From NCBI GenBank assembly GCA_905198475.1, contig CAJKCQ010000087.1:1-7553 (forward strand): DNA of 7,553 nt, written 5' to 3'. Under the pieces are notes generated by a model. It was not told the DNA's origin. It saw only the letters and a list, made by a program, of their open reading frames with translations, and made no database searches. The number at the start of each line of letters is the position of its first letter. Positions within the stretch are counted from its first letter, which is position 1. A program made the position numbers and the translations under genes. The stretch comes from an uncultured Sutterella sp. Lineage in GTDB: Bacteria; Pseudomonadota; Gammaproteobacteria; Burkholderiales; Burkholderiaceae_F. Below, piece by piece: positions 1 to 5,916 of this stretch.

Positions 1-60
1 GTCCTCGCGGTAGACCCAGGAAGCTTCAGTAGTACCGTACTTTGGGATTCTTTTACTGAA
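1..60. other. Low-GC left edge, no supported gene
   Basis: Bases 21-60 contain 15 G/C in 40, far below the rest of the window. A perfect 7-base inverted repeat (TTCAGTA at 25-31, TACTGAA at 54-60) encloses a smaller hairpin (AGTA at 31-34, TACT at 38-41). One minus-strand frame is open to the left edge and reads, near the end, PKYGTTEASWVYRED, which looks protein-like and uses codons such as AGA, ACT and GGT. However, no ATG, GTG or TTG start is available for it, so it could be a truncated remnant, an insertion-sequence edge or chance. I do not recognise it. Confidence 0.3.
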
Positions 61-61
61 T

Positions 62-117
62 GGCGCCCGGGCGCTCTCCGTGATTCTCTTCAGAGAGAGA
101 GGGTGGGCGCCGGGCGC
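62..117. repeat. GC-rich inverted repeat left of the lspA terminator
   Basis: GGCGCCC at 62-68 pairs with GGGCGCC at 105-111, with a further G-T wobble at 69/104. An inner stem CTCTC (74-78) pairs with GAGAG (97-101). An alternative register pairs 63-70 with 110-117. Neither strand has a clear U-tract after the stem, so I call a structured repeat rather than a second terminator. It could still slow or back up termination of the leftward operon. Confidence 0.5.
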
Positions 118-126
118 GCGTGCAGC

Positions 127-170
127 AAAAGAAGACGCCCGCCGCAGTCCTTGAGACCACGACGGGCGTC
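127..170 (-). terminator. Intrinsic terminator of the ribF-ileS-lspA operon
   Basis: Read on the minus strand, GACGCCCG (170-163) pairs perfectly with CGGGCGTC (141-134). The helix continues inward through five mixed Watson-Crick/wobble pairs and GTC/GAC to a TCAAG loop, for a 16-pair stem in all. TTCTTTT follows directly (133-127). The structure lies about 30 bases past the lspA stop codon, the right place to end the leftward transcript. Confidence 0.82.
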
Positions 171-199
171 GTTGGAGGGTTTGGGCTCCGGAGGGGGCG

Positions 200-736
200 T
201 CAGCTTCTCGATGCGCCGCGGATTTCGTCGACGACGATCCCGGCCGCGCCGAGGCAGATCGCGACGTCCGCGACGTTGAAGGCCGGCCAGTGCCAGTTCC
301 TCCAGTAGAAGTCGAGGAAGTCGATCACGTACCCGGCGCTCACGCGGTCGCAGAGGTTGCCGACGGCGCCCGCGGCGATGAGCGTGAGCGAGAGACTGAA
401 GAGCGTGCGCGCGTTGTGCTTCCAGAGAAGCCGCAGCACCACGGCCGTCACCGCGAAGGCGAAGGCCGAGAGCACCCAGCGCTGCCAGCCGCCCATCTCC
501 GCGAGGAACGAGAAGGCTGCGCCGTAGTTGTGCGCGAGCACGAAGTTGAAGCCCGGAAAGACCGCGATTACGTCGCCCGGGTCGAGCGCCCGCTCGAACC
601 AGAACTTCGTCGCCTGGTCGAGGGAGAGCACGAGGAACCCGAGGAACGCCCAGAGGGCGAACCGCGCGCCGCCCGGGCGGCCGCCCCGCGGGGAGGCGGC
701 GCGCACGGGGCGCTTCTTCGCTTCAGCGCCCGCCAT
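200..736 (-). CDS. lspA: Lipoprotein signal peptidase (signal peptidase II)
   Basis: This is a 178-residue inner-membrane aspartyl protease that cleaves the signal peptide of prolipoproteins after they have been diacylglyceryl-modified. Family signatures visible are LDQATKF (D40), HNYGAAFSFL (69-78), GNLCDR (126-131) and FNVADVAI (153-160). By family knowledge the catalytic pair is D130 and D157. Hydrophobic segments near 26-39, 85-104, 111-125 and 157-169 fit the usual four membrane helices. The first 25 residues are Arg/Ala/Gly-rich and make the protein somewhat longer than E. coli LspA (164 residues). The ATG directly follows the ileS TAA (TAAATG) and has no Shine-Dalgarno sequence, so translation probably depends on coupling to ileS. 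No later Met precedes the first conserved motif. Confidence 0.96.
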   Translation of the reverse strand: MAGAEAKKRPVRAASPRGGRPGGARFALWAFLGFLVLSLDQATKFWFERALDPGDVIAVFPGFNFVLAHNYGAAFSFLAEMGGWQRWVLSAFAFAVTAVVLRLLWKHNARTLFSLSLTLIAAGAVGNLCDRVSAGYVIDFLDFYWRNWHWPAFNVADVAICLGAAGIVVDEIRGASRS

Positions 737-3604
737 TTAGGCGAAGAGGCGCTTTTCGCCGGCGCCGAAGAGGTTCGTCACGCAGCGCGGGCAGAGCGTC
801 GGATGTTCGGCGTTCGAGCCCACGCCCGGCACGTAGTGCCAGCAGCGTTCGCACTTCTTCTCTTCGGAGGGACGCACGGTGACCTTGAGTTCGCCGTCGG
901 CGGCCTTCACGAGCTTCACCTCGGACATGATCATCACGAAGCGCAGTTCGTCGCCGAGCGAGGCGAGCGTCTCGTAGAGGCCTTCCGGAGCGGCGATCTC
1001 GCCCGTCGTCTGCAGCGACGAGCCGATCGTGCCGCGCACGCGTTCATCCTCGATCGCCTTCTGCACGATCGCGCGCACTTCGCGCACGGCCGCCCACTTG
1101 GCGAGGAGCTCCGCGTCGCCGCCCACTTCGGGGAGGTGGCGGAAGGTTTCGACGAAGACCGTGCCCGCCTCGTTGGGCGAGAAGATCGCGAACGCCTCCT
1201 CGGCCGTGAAGGAGAGGATCGGCGCGATCAGGCGCAGCAGCATCCCGGTGATCATGTAGAGCGCGGTCTGGGCGGAGCGGCGCGCGGCGCTCTTCGGCGC
1301 CGTCGTGTAGAGGCGGTCCTTCAGAACGTCGAGGTAGAAGCTCCCGAGGTCCGTCGAGGCGAAGGTCTGCAGCAGCGTCACCACGTTGTGGAAGCGGTAG
1401 TCCTTGTACTCGGAGAGGACGCGCTTTTGGAAGTCCTCGGCGTAGGCGATGGCCCAGCGGTCGAGCTCGACCATCTCGTCGAGCGGCACCGATTCGGTCT
1501 TCGGATCGAAGTCGGAGGTGTTCGCGAGCAGGAAGCGCAGCGTGTTGCGGATGCGGCGGTAGGACTCGACCACGCGGTTGAGAATCGTCGGCCCGAGGCG
1601 CAGTTCGCCCGAGTAGTCGGTCGAGGCGACCCAGAGGCGCAGGATTTCGGCGCCGAACTTGTCGCTGATCTCCTGCGGACGGACGATGTTGCCCTTCGAC
1701 TTGGACATCTTCTCGCCCTTCTCATCGACGCAGAAGCCGTGCGTGAGGAGCTGGTTGTAGGGCGGACGGCCGTCCAACATCGTGCCCGTGAGGAGCGACG
1801 AGTGGAACCAGCCGCGGTGCTGGTCGGAGCCTTCGAGGTAGAGGTCGGCCGGCCACTGGAGGATGTCCTTGTGCGAGCCGCGCAGCACCGTGTAGTGCGT
1901 CGTGCCCGAGTCGAACCAGACGTCGAGGATGTCGGTGGACTTCACGTAGTCCTTCGCCTCGTCGCCCAGGAGGTCTTCGGGCTTCACCTTGGCCCAGGCC
2001 TCGATACCGCCTTCGGCGACCAGCGCCTCGGCCTTCTTCATGAGCTCGAGCGTGTCGGGGTGAAGTTCGCCCGTCGCCTTGTTGAGGAAGAAGGGCAGCG
2101 GCACGCCCCAGTTGCGCTGACGCGAGATGCACCAGTCCGGGCGGTTCTCGATCATCGCGTAGAGGCGGTTGATGCCCCACTCGGGGAAGAACTTCGTCGC
2201 CTTGACGCCTTCGAGGGCGGCTTCGCGCAGCGTCTTCTTCGAGGAGGGCAGCCCGAGCACGCTCTTCGTGTCCTCATCGGGCGCGTCCATGCGCACGAAC
2301 CACTGCGCCGTGGCGCGGTAGATGAGGGGGGTCTTGTGGCGCCAGCAGTGCATGTAGCTGTGGACCATCTTGCCCGACGAGAGGAGCGCCCCGGCGACGC
2401 GCAGCGTGTCGAGGATCTTCGGGTTCGCCTGCCAGATGTTCATGCCGGCGAAGAACGGCAGCCAGGCGGCGTACGTGCCGTCGCCCTGGACGGGGTTGAG
2501 CACTTCGTCGTTCGTCATGCCGTGGCGCTTGCAGGAGACGAAGTCGTCCACGCCGTAGGCCGGAGCCGAGTGCACGATGCCCGTGCCGGAGGTCGCCTCG
2601 ACGTAGTCGGCGAGGTAGACGGGCGAGTAGCGGCGGTAGCCCTCGTGCATCGCGTAGAGCGGATGCTTGAAGCGCACGCCTTCGAATTCGGCGCCCATCG
2701 CGGTCGCGACGGTCTTGCCCGTGAAGCCGTAGCGCTTGAGGCACTCTTCGGCAAGGTCCTTGCCGAGGATGAGGAGGCGGTCGCCGCAGTCGACGAGCGC
2801 GTACTCGAGTTCGGGGTGCATGTTGAGCGCCTGGTTGGCGGGGATGGTCCACGGGGTCGTGGTCCAGATCACCACCGAGCAGGGCTTGTCGAGCTTGACG
2901 CCGAAGATCTTCTCGACGCGCTCGTGGTCCTCGTCCGTGAGCTCGAACGCGACGTCGAGCATCGGGGACTCGCGGTCCTTGTACTCCACCTCGGCTTCGG
3001 CGAGGGCGGACTGGCAGTCGAAGCACCAGTTGACGGGCTTGAGGCCGCGGTAGACGTAGCCCTTCTCCATGATCTCGCGGAGCGCGCGGATTTCCGCCGC
3101 CTCGGTCTCATGGCGCATCGTGCGGTAGGGGTTGTCCCAAAGGCCGAGAACGCCGAGGCGCTTGAAGTCCGCCAGCTGCAGGAGCGACTGCTCCATCGCG
3201 TAGGCGCGCGCGAGCGACTGCATCTTCTCGACGGGGAGGTTCTTGCCGTGGAGCTTTTCGATCTGAACTTCGATCGGCATGCCGTGGCAGTCCCAGCCCG
3301 GAACGTACGGAGCGCAGAACCCTTCGAGGGTCTTCTCCTTGACGATCATGTCCTTCAGGATCTTGTTGACCGCATGGCCGAGATGGATGGCGCCGTTGGC
3401 GTAGGGAGGGCCGTCGTGGAGGATGAACTTCTTCGCGTCGCGTCGCGCGTCGAGAATGCGTTCGACGATCTTCTTCTCCTCCCATTCGCGGATCCAGGCG
3501 GGTTCGCGCTTCGGGAGGTTCCCGCGCATCGGGAAGGGCGTATCCGGCAGGTTGAGCGGATACTTCTTGTCGGCGTCCTTGGCCGCAGTGTCAGCTTTTG
3601 CCAT
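737..3604 (-). CDS. ileS: Isoleucyl-tRNA synthetase
   Basis: A cytoplasmic class I aminoacyl-tRNA synthetase of 955 residues (E. coli enzyme: 938) that charges tRNA-Ile using ATP and edits mischarged valine. The ATP-binding HIGH motif is HLGH at 74-77, followed by GWDCHG at 103-108. The CP1 editing domain shows TTPWTIPAN (249-257) and HSAPAYGVDD (345-354), where D354 matches the conserved editing aspartate. KMSKS is at 632-636. Four cysteines at 918, 921, 938 and 941 form the C-terminal zinc finger of the bacterial type. I chose the ATG at 3604 because AGGAG lies 11 bases upstream and MAKADTAAKD leads into conserved sequence. The in-frame ATG at 3724 would add 40 unconserved, Arg/Pro-rich residues. 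It lies between ribF and lspA in the same direction and probably shares their transcript. Confidence 0.98.
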   Translation of the reverse strand: MAKADTAAKDADKKYPLNLPDTPFPMRGNLPKREPAWIREWEEKKIVERILDARRDAKKFILHDGPPYANGAIHLGHAVNKILKDMIVKEKTLEGFCAPYVPGWDCHGMPIEVQIEKLHGKNLPVEKMQSLARAYAMEQSLLQLADFKRLGVLGLWDNPYRTMRHETEAAEIRALREIMEKGYVYRGLKPVNWCFDCQSALAEAEVEYKDRESPMLDVAFELTDEDHERVEKIFGVKLDKPCSVVIWTTTPWTIPANQALNMHPELEYALVDCGDRLLILGKDLAEECLKRYGFTGKTVATAMGAEFEGVRFKHPLYAMHEGYRRYSPVYLADYVEATSGTGIVHSAPAYGVDDFVSCKRHGMTNDEVLNPVQGDGTYAAWLPFFAGMNIWQANPKILDTLRVAGALLSSGKMVHSYMHCWRHKTPLIYRATAQWFVRMDAPDEDTKSVLGLPSSKKTLREAALEGVKATKFFPEWGINRLYAMIENRPDWCISRQRNWGVPLPFFLNKATGELHPDTLELMKKAEALVAEGGIEAWAKVKPEDLLGDEAKDYVKSTDILDVWFDSGTTHYTVLRGSHKDILQWPADLYLEGSDQHRGWFHSSLLTGTMLDGRPPYNQLLTHGFCVDEKGEKMSKSKGNIVRPQEISDKFGAEILRLWVASTDYSGELRLGPTILNRVVESYRRIRNTLRFLLANTSDFDPKTESVPLDEMVELDRWAIAYAEDFQKRVLSEYKDYRFHNVVTLLQTFASTDLGSFYLDVLKDRLYTTAPKSAARRSAQTALYMITGMLLRLIAPILSFTAEEAFAIFSPNEAGTVFVETFRHLPEVGGDAELLAKWAAVREVRAIVQKAIEDERVRGTIGSSLQTTGEIAAPEGLYETLASLGDELRFVMIMSEVKLVKAADGELKVTVRPSEEKKCERCWHYVPGVGSNAEHPTLCPRCVTNLFGAGEKRLFA

Positions 3605-3835
3605 TTTGGTCGTGGCTCCTGGCCCCCTCGGGCTCTTCAGGTCGGGCGCGGCGTGCGGGCGGCATCGTCTCCCGGCCCCTTCGAATGGGATCGGGCGGCG
3701 GTTCCGCGGGCGGCTGCGCTCCATGGAACAAAAAACGTTTTCCCGCGCTTCTTCTGGTCGGTTGCGCCTGACGGTCTGCCGGAGGGCTCGGGCCGCTTCC
3801 CTGCGGGAAGGCGGCTCGGCCGCAGCCGGCGGGCC
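3605..3835 (-). other. ribF-ileS spacer with hairpin and AT-rich patch
   Basis: This 231-base gap holds a hairpin just after ribF: GCCG plus CTTCCC (3792-3801) pair with GGGAAG plus CGGC (3805-3815) around a TGC loop, with one bulged G at 3811. No U-tract follows on the minus strand, so it looks like an RNA-stabilising or pausing hairpin rather than a terminator. Further on, an AT-rich patch (3727-3741) contains the palindrome AAAACGTTTT (3732-3741). I could not identify a convincing promoter for ileS here. Confidence 0.45.
3616..3620 (-). promoter_or_regulatory. Ribosome binding site of ileS
   Basis: On the minus strand AGGAG occurs 11 bases before the ATG at 3604. It decides between this start and the in-frame ATG at 3724, which has no such site. 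Confidence 0.65.
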
Positions 3836-4801
3836 TCAGAGCACTTCGGCCGTCCCCGGGGCGAGCCCGAGGATCTGACGCGCGCGGGCGGCGTCGTTGC
3901 GGATGGCGGCCTTGAGTTCGTCAAGACCGCTGAATTTGTGCTCTCCCCGTATTCGCTCGACGAACCGCACGCAGATGGTGCGGTTGTAGGCGTCGCCGTG
4001 CCAGTCGAAGAGGTAGGTCTCGAGCAGCCACCGGCGCGAGTCGCTCACGGTGGGCCTGAGCCCCAACGAAGCGACGCCGGGAAGCGCCGCGCCCGGAACG
4101 ATCCCCTCGACCCGCACGGCGAAGACGCCGGAAAGAGCGGGGCGCGCGCGGCTGCCCGGCGGAATCGGCGCGATGTTGAGGGTCGGGAACCCGAGCGTGC
4201 GCCCGAGCGCCTGACCGTGGATCACGCGGCCGGCCATCGTGTAGTCGTGCCCGAGCATCACGGAGGCTTCGTAGAAGTCGCCCGCCGCGAGCGCTTCACG
4301 CACGCGCGTCGAGCTCACCTTGCGCTCGCCGTGGAAGAGAAGCGGCGAAATCCACGTCTCGAACCGGTAGGTCTTCCCAAAGTGCTCGAGGTCGTGCGCG
4401 CTCGCCGCGCGCCCGCTCCCGAAGCGGAAGTCTTCGCCCACGGTCACCCAGCGGGTGTCGAGCCCCTCGACCAACACGCGCTCGACGAACTGCTCGGCGC
4501 CTTCGCGCGCGATGCGTTCGTTGAAGGGAAGCATGTAGATGCGCTCGATGCCGCAGTCGAGAAGGCGCTTCACCTTGTCGCGCAGCGTGGAGATGCGCGG
4601 CACCGGATCGAGGTGCGGGAAGTACTCGCGCGGATGCGGCTCGAACGTGAGCACCGAGGGCACGAGCCCGCGGTCGCGCGCCGCCGAGACGAGCCCCTCA
4701 AGAAGCGCCTGATGCCCCGTGTGCACGCCGTCGAAGTTGCCGATGGCGAGCGCGGTCGGAACGCGCAGACGATGGTCGGGAAGGCCGCGGAAGACGTGCA
4801 T
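3836..4801 (-). CDS. ribF: Bifunctional riboflavin kinase / FAD synthetase
   Basis: A 321-residue cytoplasmic enzyme that phosphorylates riboflavin to FMN and then adenylates FMN to FAD. The N-terminal nucleotidyltransferase domain shows GNFDGVHTGH (21-30), VGEDFRFGSGR (121-131) and SSTRVR (163-168). The C-terminal riboflavin kinase domain shows GRTLGFPTLN (200-209), the PTxN flavokinase motif, then GVFAVRV, GVASLGLRPTV (242-252) and the ending RGEHKFSGLDELKAAI (285-300). Its length is close to E. coli RibF (313). The ATG at 4801 gives the usual N-terminus (MHVFRGLP), and no other start lies before GNFDGVH. It has no Shine-Dalgarno sequence. It is the promoter-proximal gene of the leftward operon, transcribed divergently from purN. 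No FMN riboswitch is present in its roughly 43-base leader. Confidence 0.96.
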   Translation of the reverse strand: MHVFRGLPDHRLRVPTALAIGNFDGVHTGHQALLEGLVSAARDRGLVPSVLTFEPHPREYFPHLDPVPRISTLRDKVKRLLDCGIERIYMLPFNERIAREGAEQFVERVLVEGLDTRWVTVGEDFRFGSGRAASAHDLEHFGKTYRFETWISPLLFHGERKVSSTRVREALAAGDFYEASVMLGHDYTMAGRVIHGQALGRTLGFPTLNIAPIPPGSRARPALSGVFAVRVEGIVPGAALPGVASLGLRPTVSDSRRWLLETYLFDWHGDAYNRTICVRFVERIRGEHKFSGLDELKAAIRNDAARARQILGLAPGTAEVL

Positions 4802-4805
4802 GGGA

Positions 4806-4837
4806 GTTCGAAGGGTGGAAGCGGTTCAAGGGTGGAA
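4806..4837 (-). repeat. Imperfect direct repeat in the ribF leader
   Basis: Two copies of TTCCACCCTT(C)GAAC on the minus strand, at 4837-4824 and 4820-4806, differ by one inserted base. They fill most of the leader between the inferred transcription start and the ATG. Confidence 0.75.
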
Positions 4838-4843
4838 TCAAGG

Positions 4844-4855
4844 CGAAAAATTATA
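4844..4855 (-). promoter_or_regulatory. ribF promoter, -10 element TATAAT
   Basis: The minus strand carries a perfect sigma-70 -10 hexamer at 4855-4850, putting the transcription start near G4844 and giving a leader of about 43 bases. The -35 region (about 4873-4878) has no TTGACA-like sequence and there is no extended -10 TG, so an activator or an UP element may be needed. The call rests on the hexamer, the sharp AT patch in GC-rich DNA and its position. Confidence 0.65.
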
Positions 4856-4948
4856 ATGTCCGGTGCGCCTGCACGCGCACGCACGGATTGGGGACGCCCT
4901 TCAACTTCGGCCAGATGATCTAGGAGTTTTCGCTCAAGCCGGCTGCGC

Positions 4949-5006
4949 GCCGCCCGGAGGCGGCAGGCCCGCCTCCGAGGTGCTTCCCAAAGACGCCGGA
5001 GGCGTC
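4949..5006. repeat. Overlapping inverted and direct repeats upstream of purN
   Basis: CGGAGGCG occurs twice (4955-4962 and 4997-5004), and its reverse complement CGCCTCCG lies between (4970-4977) and can pair with either copy. Two further hairpins compete: GCCGCC/GGCGGC (4949-4954 with 4959-4964, CGGA loop) and GACGCC/GGCGTC (4992-4997 with 5001-5006, GGA loop). The last one lies where a -35 element would be for the purN -10 at 5016. Confidence 0.7.
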
Positions 5007-5015
5007 CGAGGCCGT

Positions 5016-5021
5016 TAGAAT
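5016..5021 (+). promoter_or_regulatory. Possible purN -10 element TAGAAT
   Basis: TAGAAT matches the sigma-70 consensus at five of six positions and would start transcription near 5028, giving a leader of about 148 bases before purN. No TTGACA-like sequence lies 16-18 bases upstream; that place is taken by the inverted repeat 4992-5006. A second candidate is the perfect plus-strand TATAAT at 4852-4857. Confidence 0.4.
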
Positions 5022-5052
5022 GGCGCCCTTTTCTCCGGACCACACGCGCGAT

Positions 5053-5076
5053 CCGCTCCGCTTCCCAATGGAGCGG
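5053..5076 (+). repeat. Hairpin in the purN leader
   Basis: CCGCTCC (5053-5059) pairs perfectly with GGAGCGG (5070-5076) around a 10-base loop. No U-tract follows, so it is not a terminator. It would sit about 25 bases into a transcript starting near 5028. Confidence 0.5.
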
Positions 5077-5139
5077 CCGTCGGCCTCCGTGCGCAAGGGG
5101 CTCCCACAAGGCCTCAAAACGCGCGGCGTCCGCCCGCCG

Positions 5140-5175
5140 CCCTTCCACCCCCACACACTTCTCCCGCACTCCACC
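5140..5175 (+). promoter_or_regulatory. C-rich, G-poor purN leader without Shine-Dalgarno
   Basis: These 36 bases before the ATG contain 23 C and a single G (5166), so the RNA should be unstructured. No purine-rich ribosome site exists. The composition resembles a Rho utilisation region and would also suit ribosomal protein S1 binding; which applies, if either, is inference. Confidence 0.5.
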
Positions 5176-5826
5176 ATGAAGAACATCGTCATCCTGCTTT
5201 CCGGCCGCGGCAGCAACTTCGAGGCCATCCTACGCACGGCGCGCGCCGAAGACTGGGAGAAGGCGGGCCTCAAGATCGCCGCGGTCCTCTCGAACCGCCC
5301 CGAAGCGAAGGGGCTCGAGACCGCGCGCGCCGAAGGGCTCGACGCCTACGCCGTGGACCACAAGGCCTATCCCACCCGCGAAGCCTTCGAAGAGGAGCTC
5401 GTGCGCTTGATCGAGCCCTACGACCCCGCCGTGGTCGTGCTCGCGGGCTTCATGCGCATCCTCACGCCCACCTTCGTATCGCGCTTCGAGGGCCGCATCC
5501 TCAACATCCACCCGGCGCTCCTGCCGCTCTTCCCCGGGCTCGACACGCACCGGCGCTGCATCGAGGCGGGCTGCCGCGTGCACGGCTCGACCGTGCACTT
5601 CGTCTCGGCCGTCCTCGACGGCGGCGCGATCATCGGGCAGTCGGTCGTCCCCGTGATGACCACCGACACGCCGGAAACCCTCGCCGCGCGGCTCCTGCCC
5701 TACGAGCACAAGGTCTATCCGAAGTGCGTGCGCGCCGTCGCTGAAGGCCGCGTGAAGCTCGTTGACGGCCGCGCCGTGATGGACGACGCCACCGCGCGCG
5801 AGCTCGCCGTCTTCTACCGCGACTAA
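5176..5826 (+). CDS. purN: Phosphoribosylglycinamide formyltransferase (GART 1)
   Basis: A 216-residue cytoplasmic enzyme (E. coli PurN: 212) that transfers a formyl group from 10-formyltetrahydrofolate to GAR, the third step of purine synthesis. The phosphate-binding loop is SGRGSNFEA (9-17), the folate-site segment GFMRIL is at 91-96, and NIHPALLPLFPG (110-121) carries the catalytic N110 and H112. HGSTVHFV (136-143) and D148 in LDGG complete the active site; these align with E. coli N106, H108 and D144 at a constant offset of four. MKNIVILLSGRG is the normal N-terminus, so I place the start at 5176 rather than at the in-frame ATG at 5020, which would add 52 unconserved residues. It is transcribed divergently from ribF and is followed after 90 bases by an RNA methyltransferase gene, probably on the same transcript. 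Confidence 0.96.
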   Translation: MKNIVILLSGRGSNFEAILRTARAEDWEKAGLKIAAVLSNRPEAKGLETARAEGLDAYAVDHKAYPTREAFEEELVRLIEPYDPAVVVLAGFMRILTPTFVSRFEGRILNIHPALLPLFPGLDTHRRCIEAGCRVHGSTVHFVSAVLDGGAIIGQSVVPVMTTDTPETLAARLLPYEHKVYPKCVRAVAEGRVKLVDGRAVMDDATARELAVFYRD

Positions 5827-5901
5827 AGGGGCGCTTCCGGAGCCCGAAGAACATCACCCGGCGGCGGGCGCCACTCGTCCGCGCCGGACTCATCAAGACC
5901 A

Positions 5902-5906
5902 AAGGA
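5902..5906 (+). promoter_or_regulatory. Ribosome binding site of the RsmB/NOP-family gene
   Basis: AAGGA lies 10 bases before the ATG at 5917. It supports this first start over the in-frame ATGs at 5953 and 6097, which have no comparable site, and so supports the long N-terminal extension. Confidence 0.6.
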
Positions 5907-5916
5907 TTTTTTCGTC

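Larger units (their letters stand above)
4802..5175. other. Divergent ribF/purN regulatory region (374 bases, no gene)
   Basis: No reading frame here resembles a protein. From left to right it holds the ribF leader with a duplicated motif (4806-4837), a palindromic -10 element (4850-4857), roughly 90 bases without clear signals, a group of overlapping inverted repeats (4949-5006), a TAGAAT that could be the purN -10 (5016-5021), a hairpin (5053-5076), and a C-rich, almost G-free stretch up to the purN ATG (5140-5175). Confidence 0.7.

Noticed and set aside
3605..3724. 40-residue N-terminal extension of IleS from the ATG at 3724
   Set aside because: The extension is Arg/Pro-rich and unlike IleS; the ATG at 3604 has AGGAG upstream and gives the usual length.
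3605..3835. T-box leader or intrinsic terminator ahead of ileS
   Set aside because: No T-box consensus or terminator U-tract follows the hairpin, and T-boxes are not expected in proteobacteria.
4802..4850. FMN riboswitch ahead of ribF
   Set aside because: The leader is only about 43 bases and shows none of the multi-stem RFN structure.
290..4918. 1542-codon plus-strand open frame opposite lspA, ileS and ribF
   Set aside because: It is the in-register antisense of three certain genes, its length follows from their lack of TTA/CTA/TCA codons, and its Arg/Glu/Val/His-rich translation has no recognisable domain.
5020..5175. 52-residue N-terminal extension of PurN from the ATG at 5020
   Set aside because: PurN proteins begin with the beta strand MKNIVILLSG; the extension overlaps a probable -10 element and is Pro/His-rich non-coding sequence.
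5858..5912. Terminator between purN and the methyltransferase gene (hairpin 5858-5887, T6 run near 5907-5912)
   Set aside because: The stem is bulged with a large loop and the T run is about 20 bases away, inside the spacing between AAGGA and the start codon, so readthrough as an operon is likelier.
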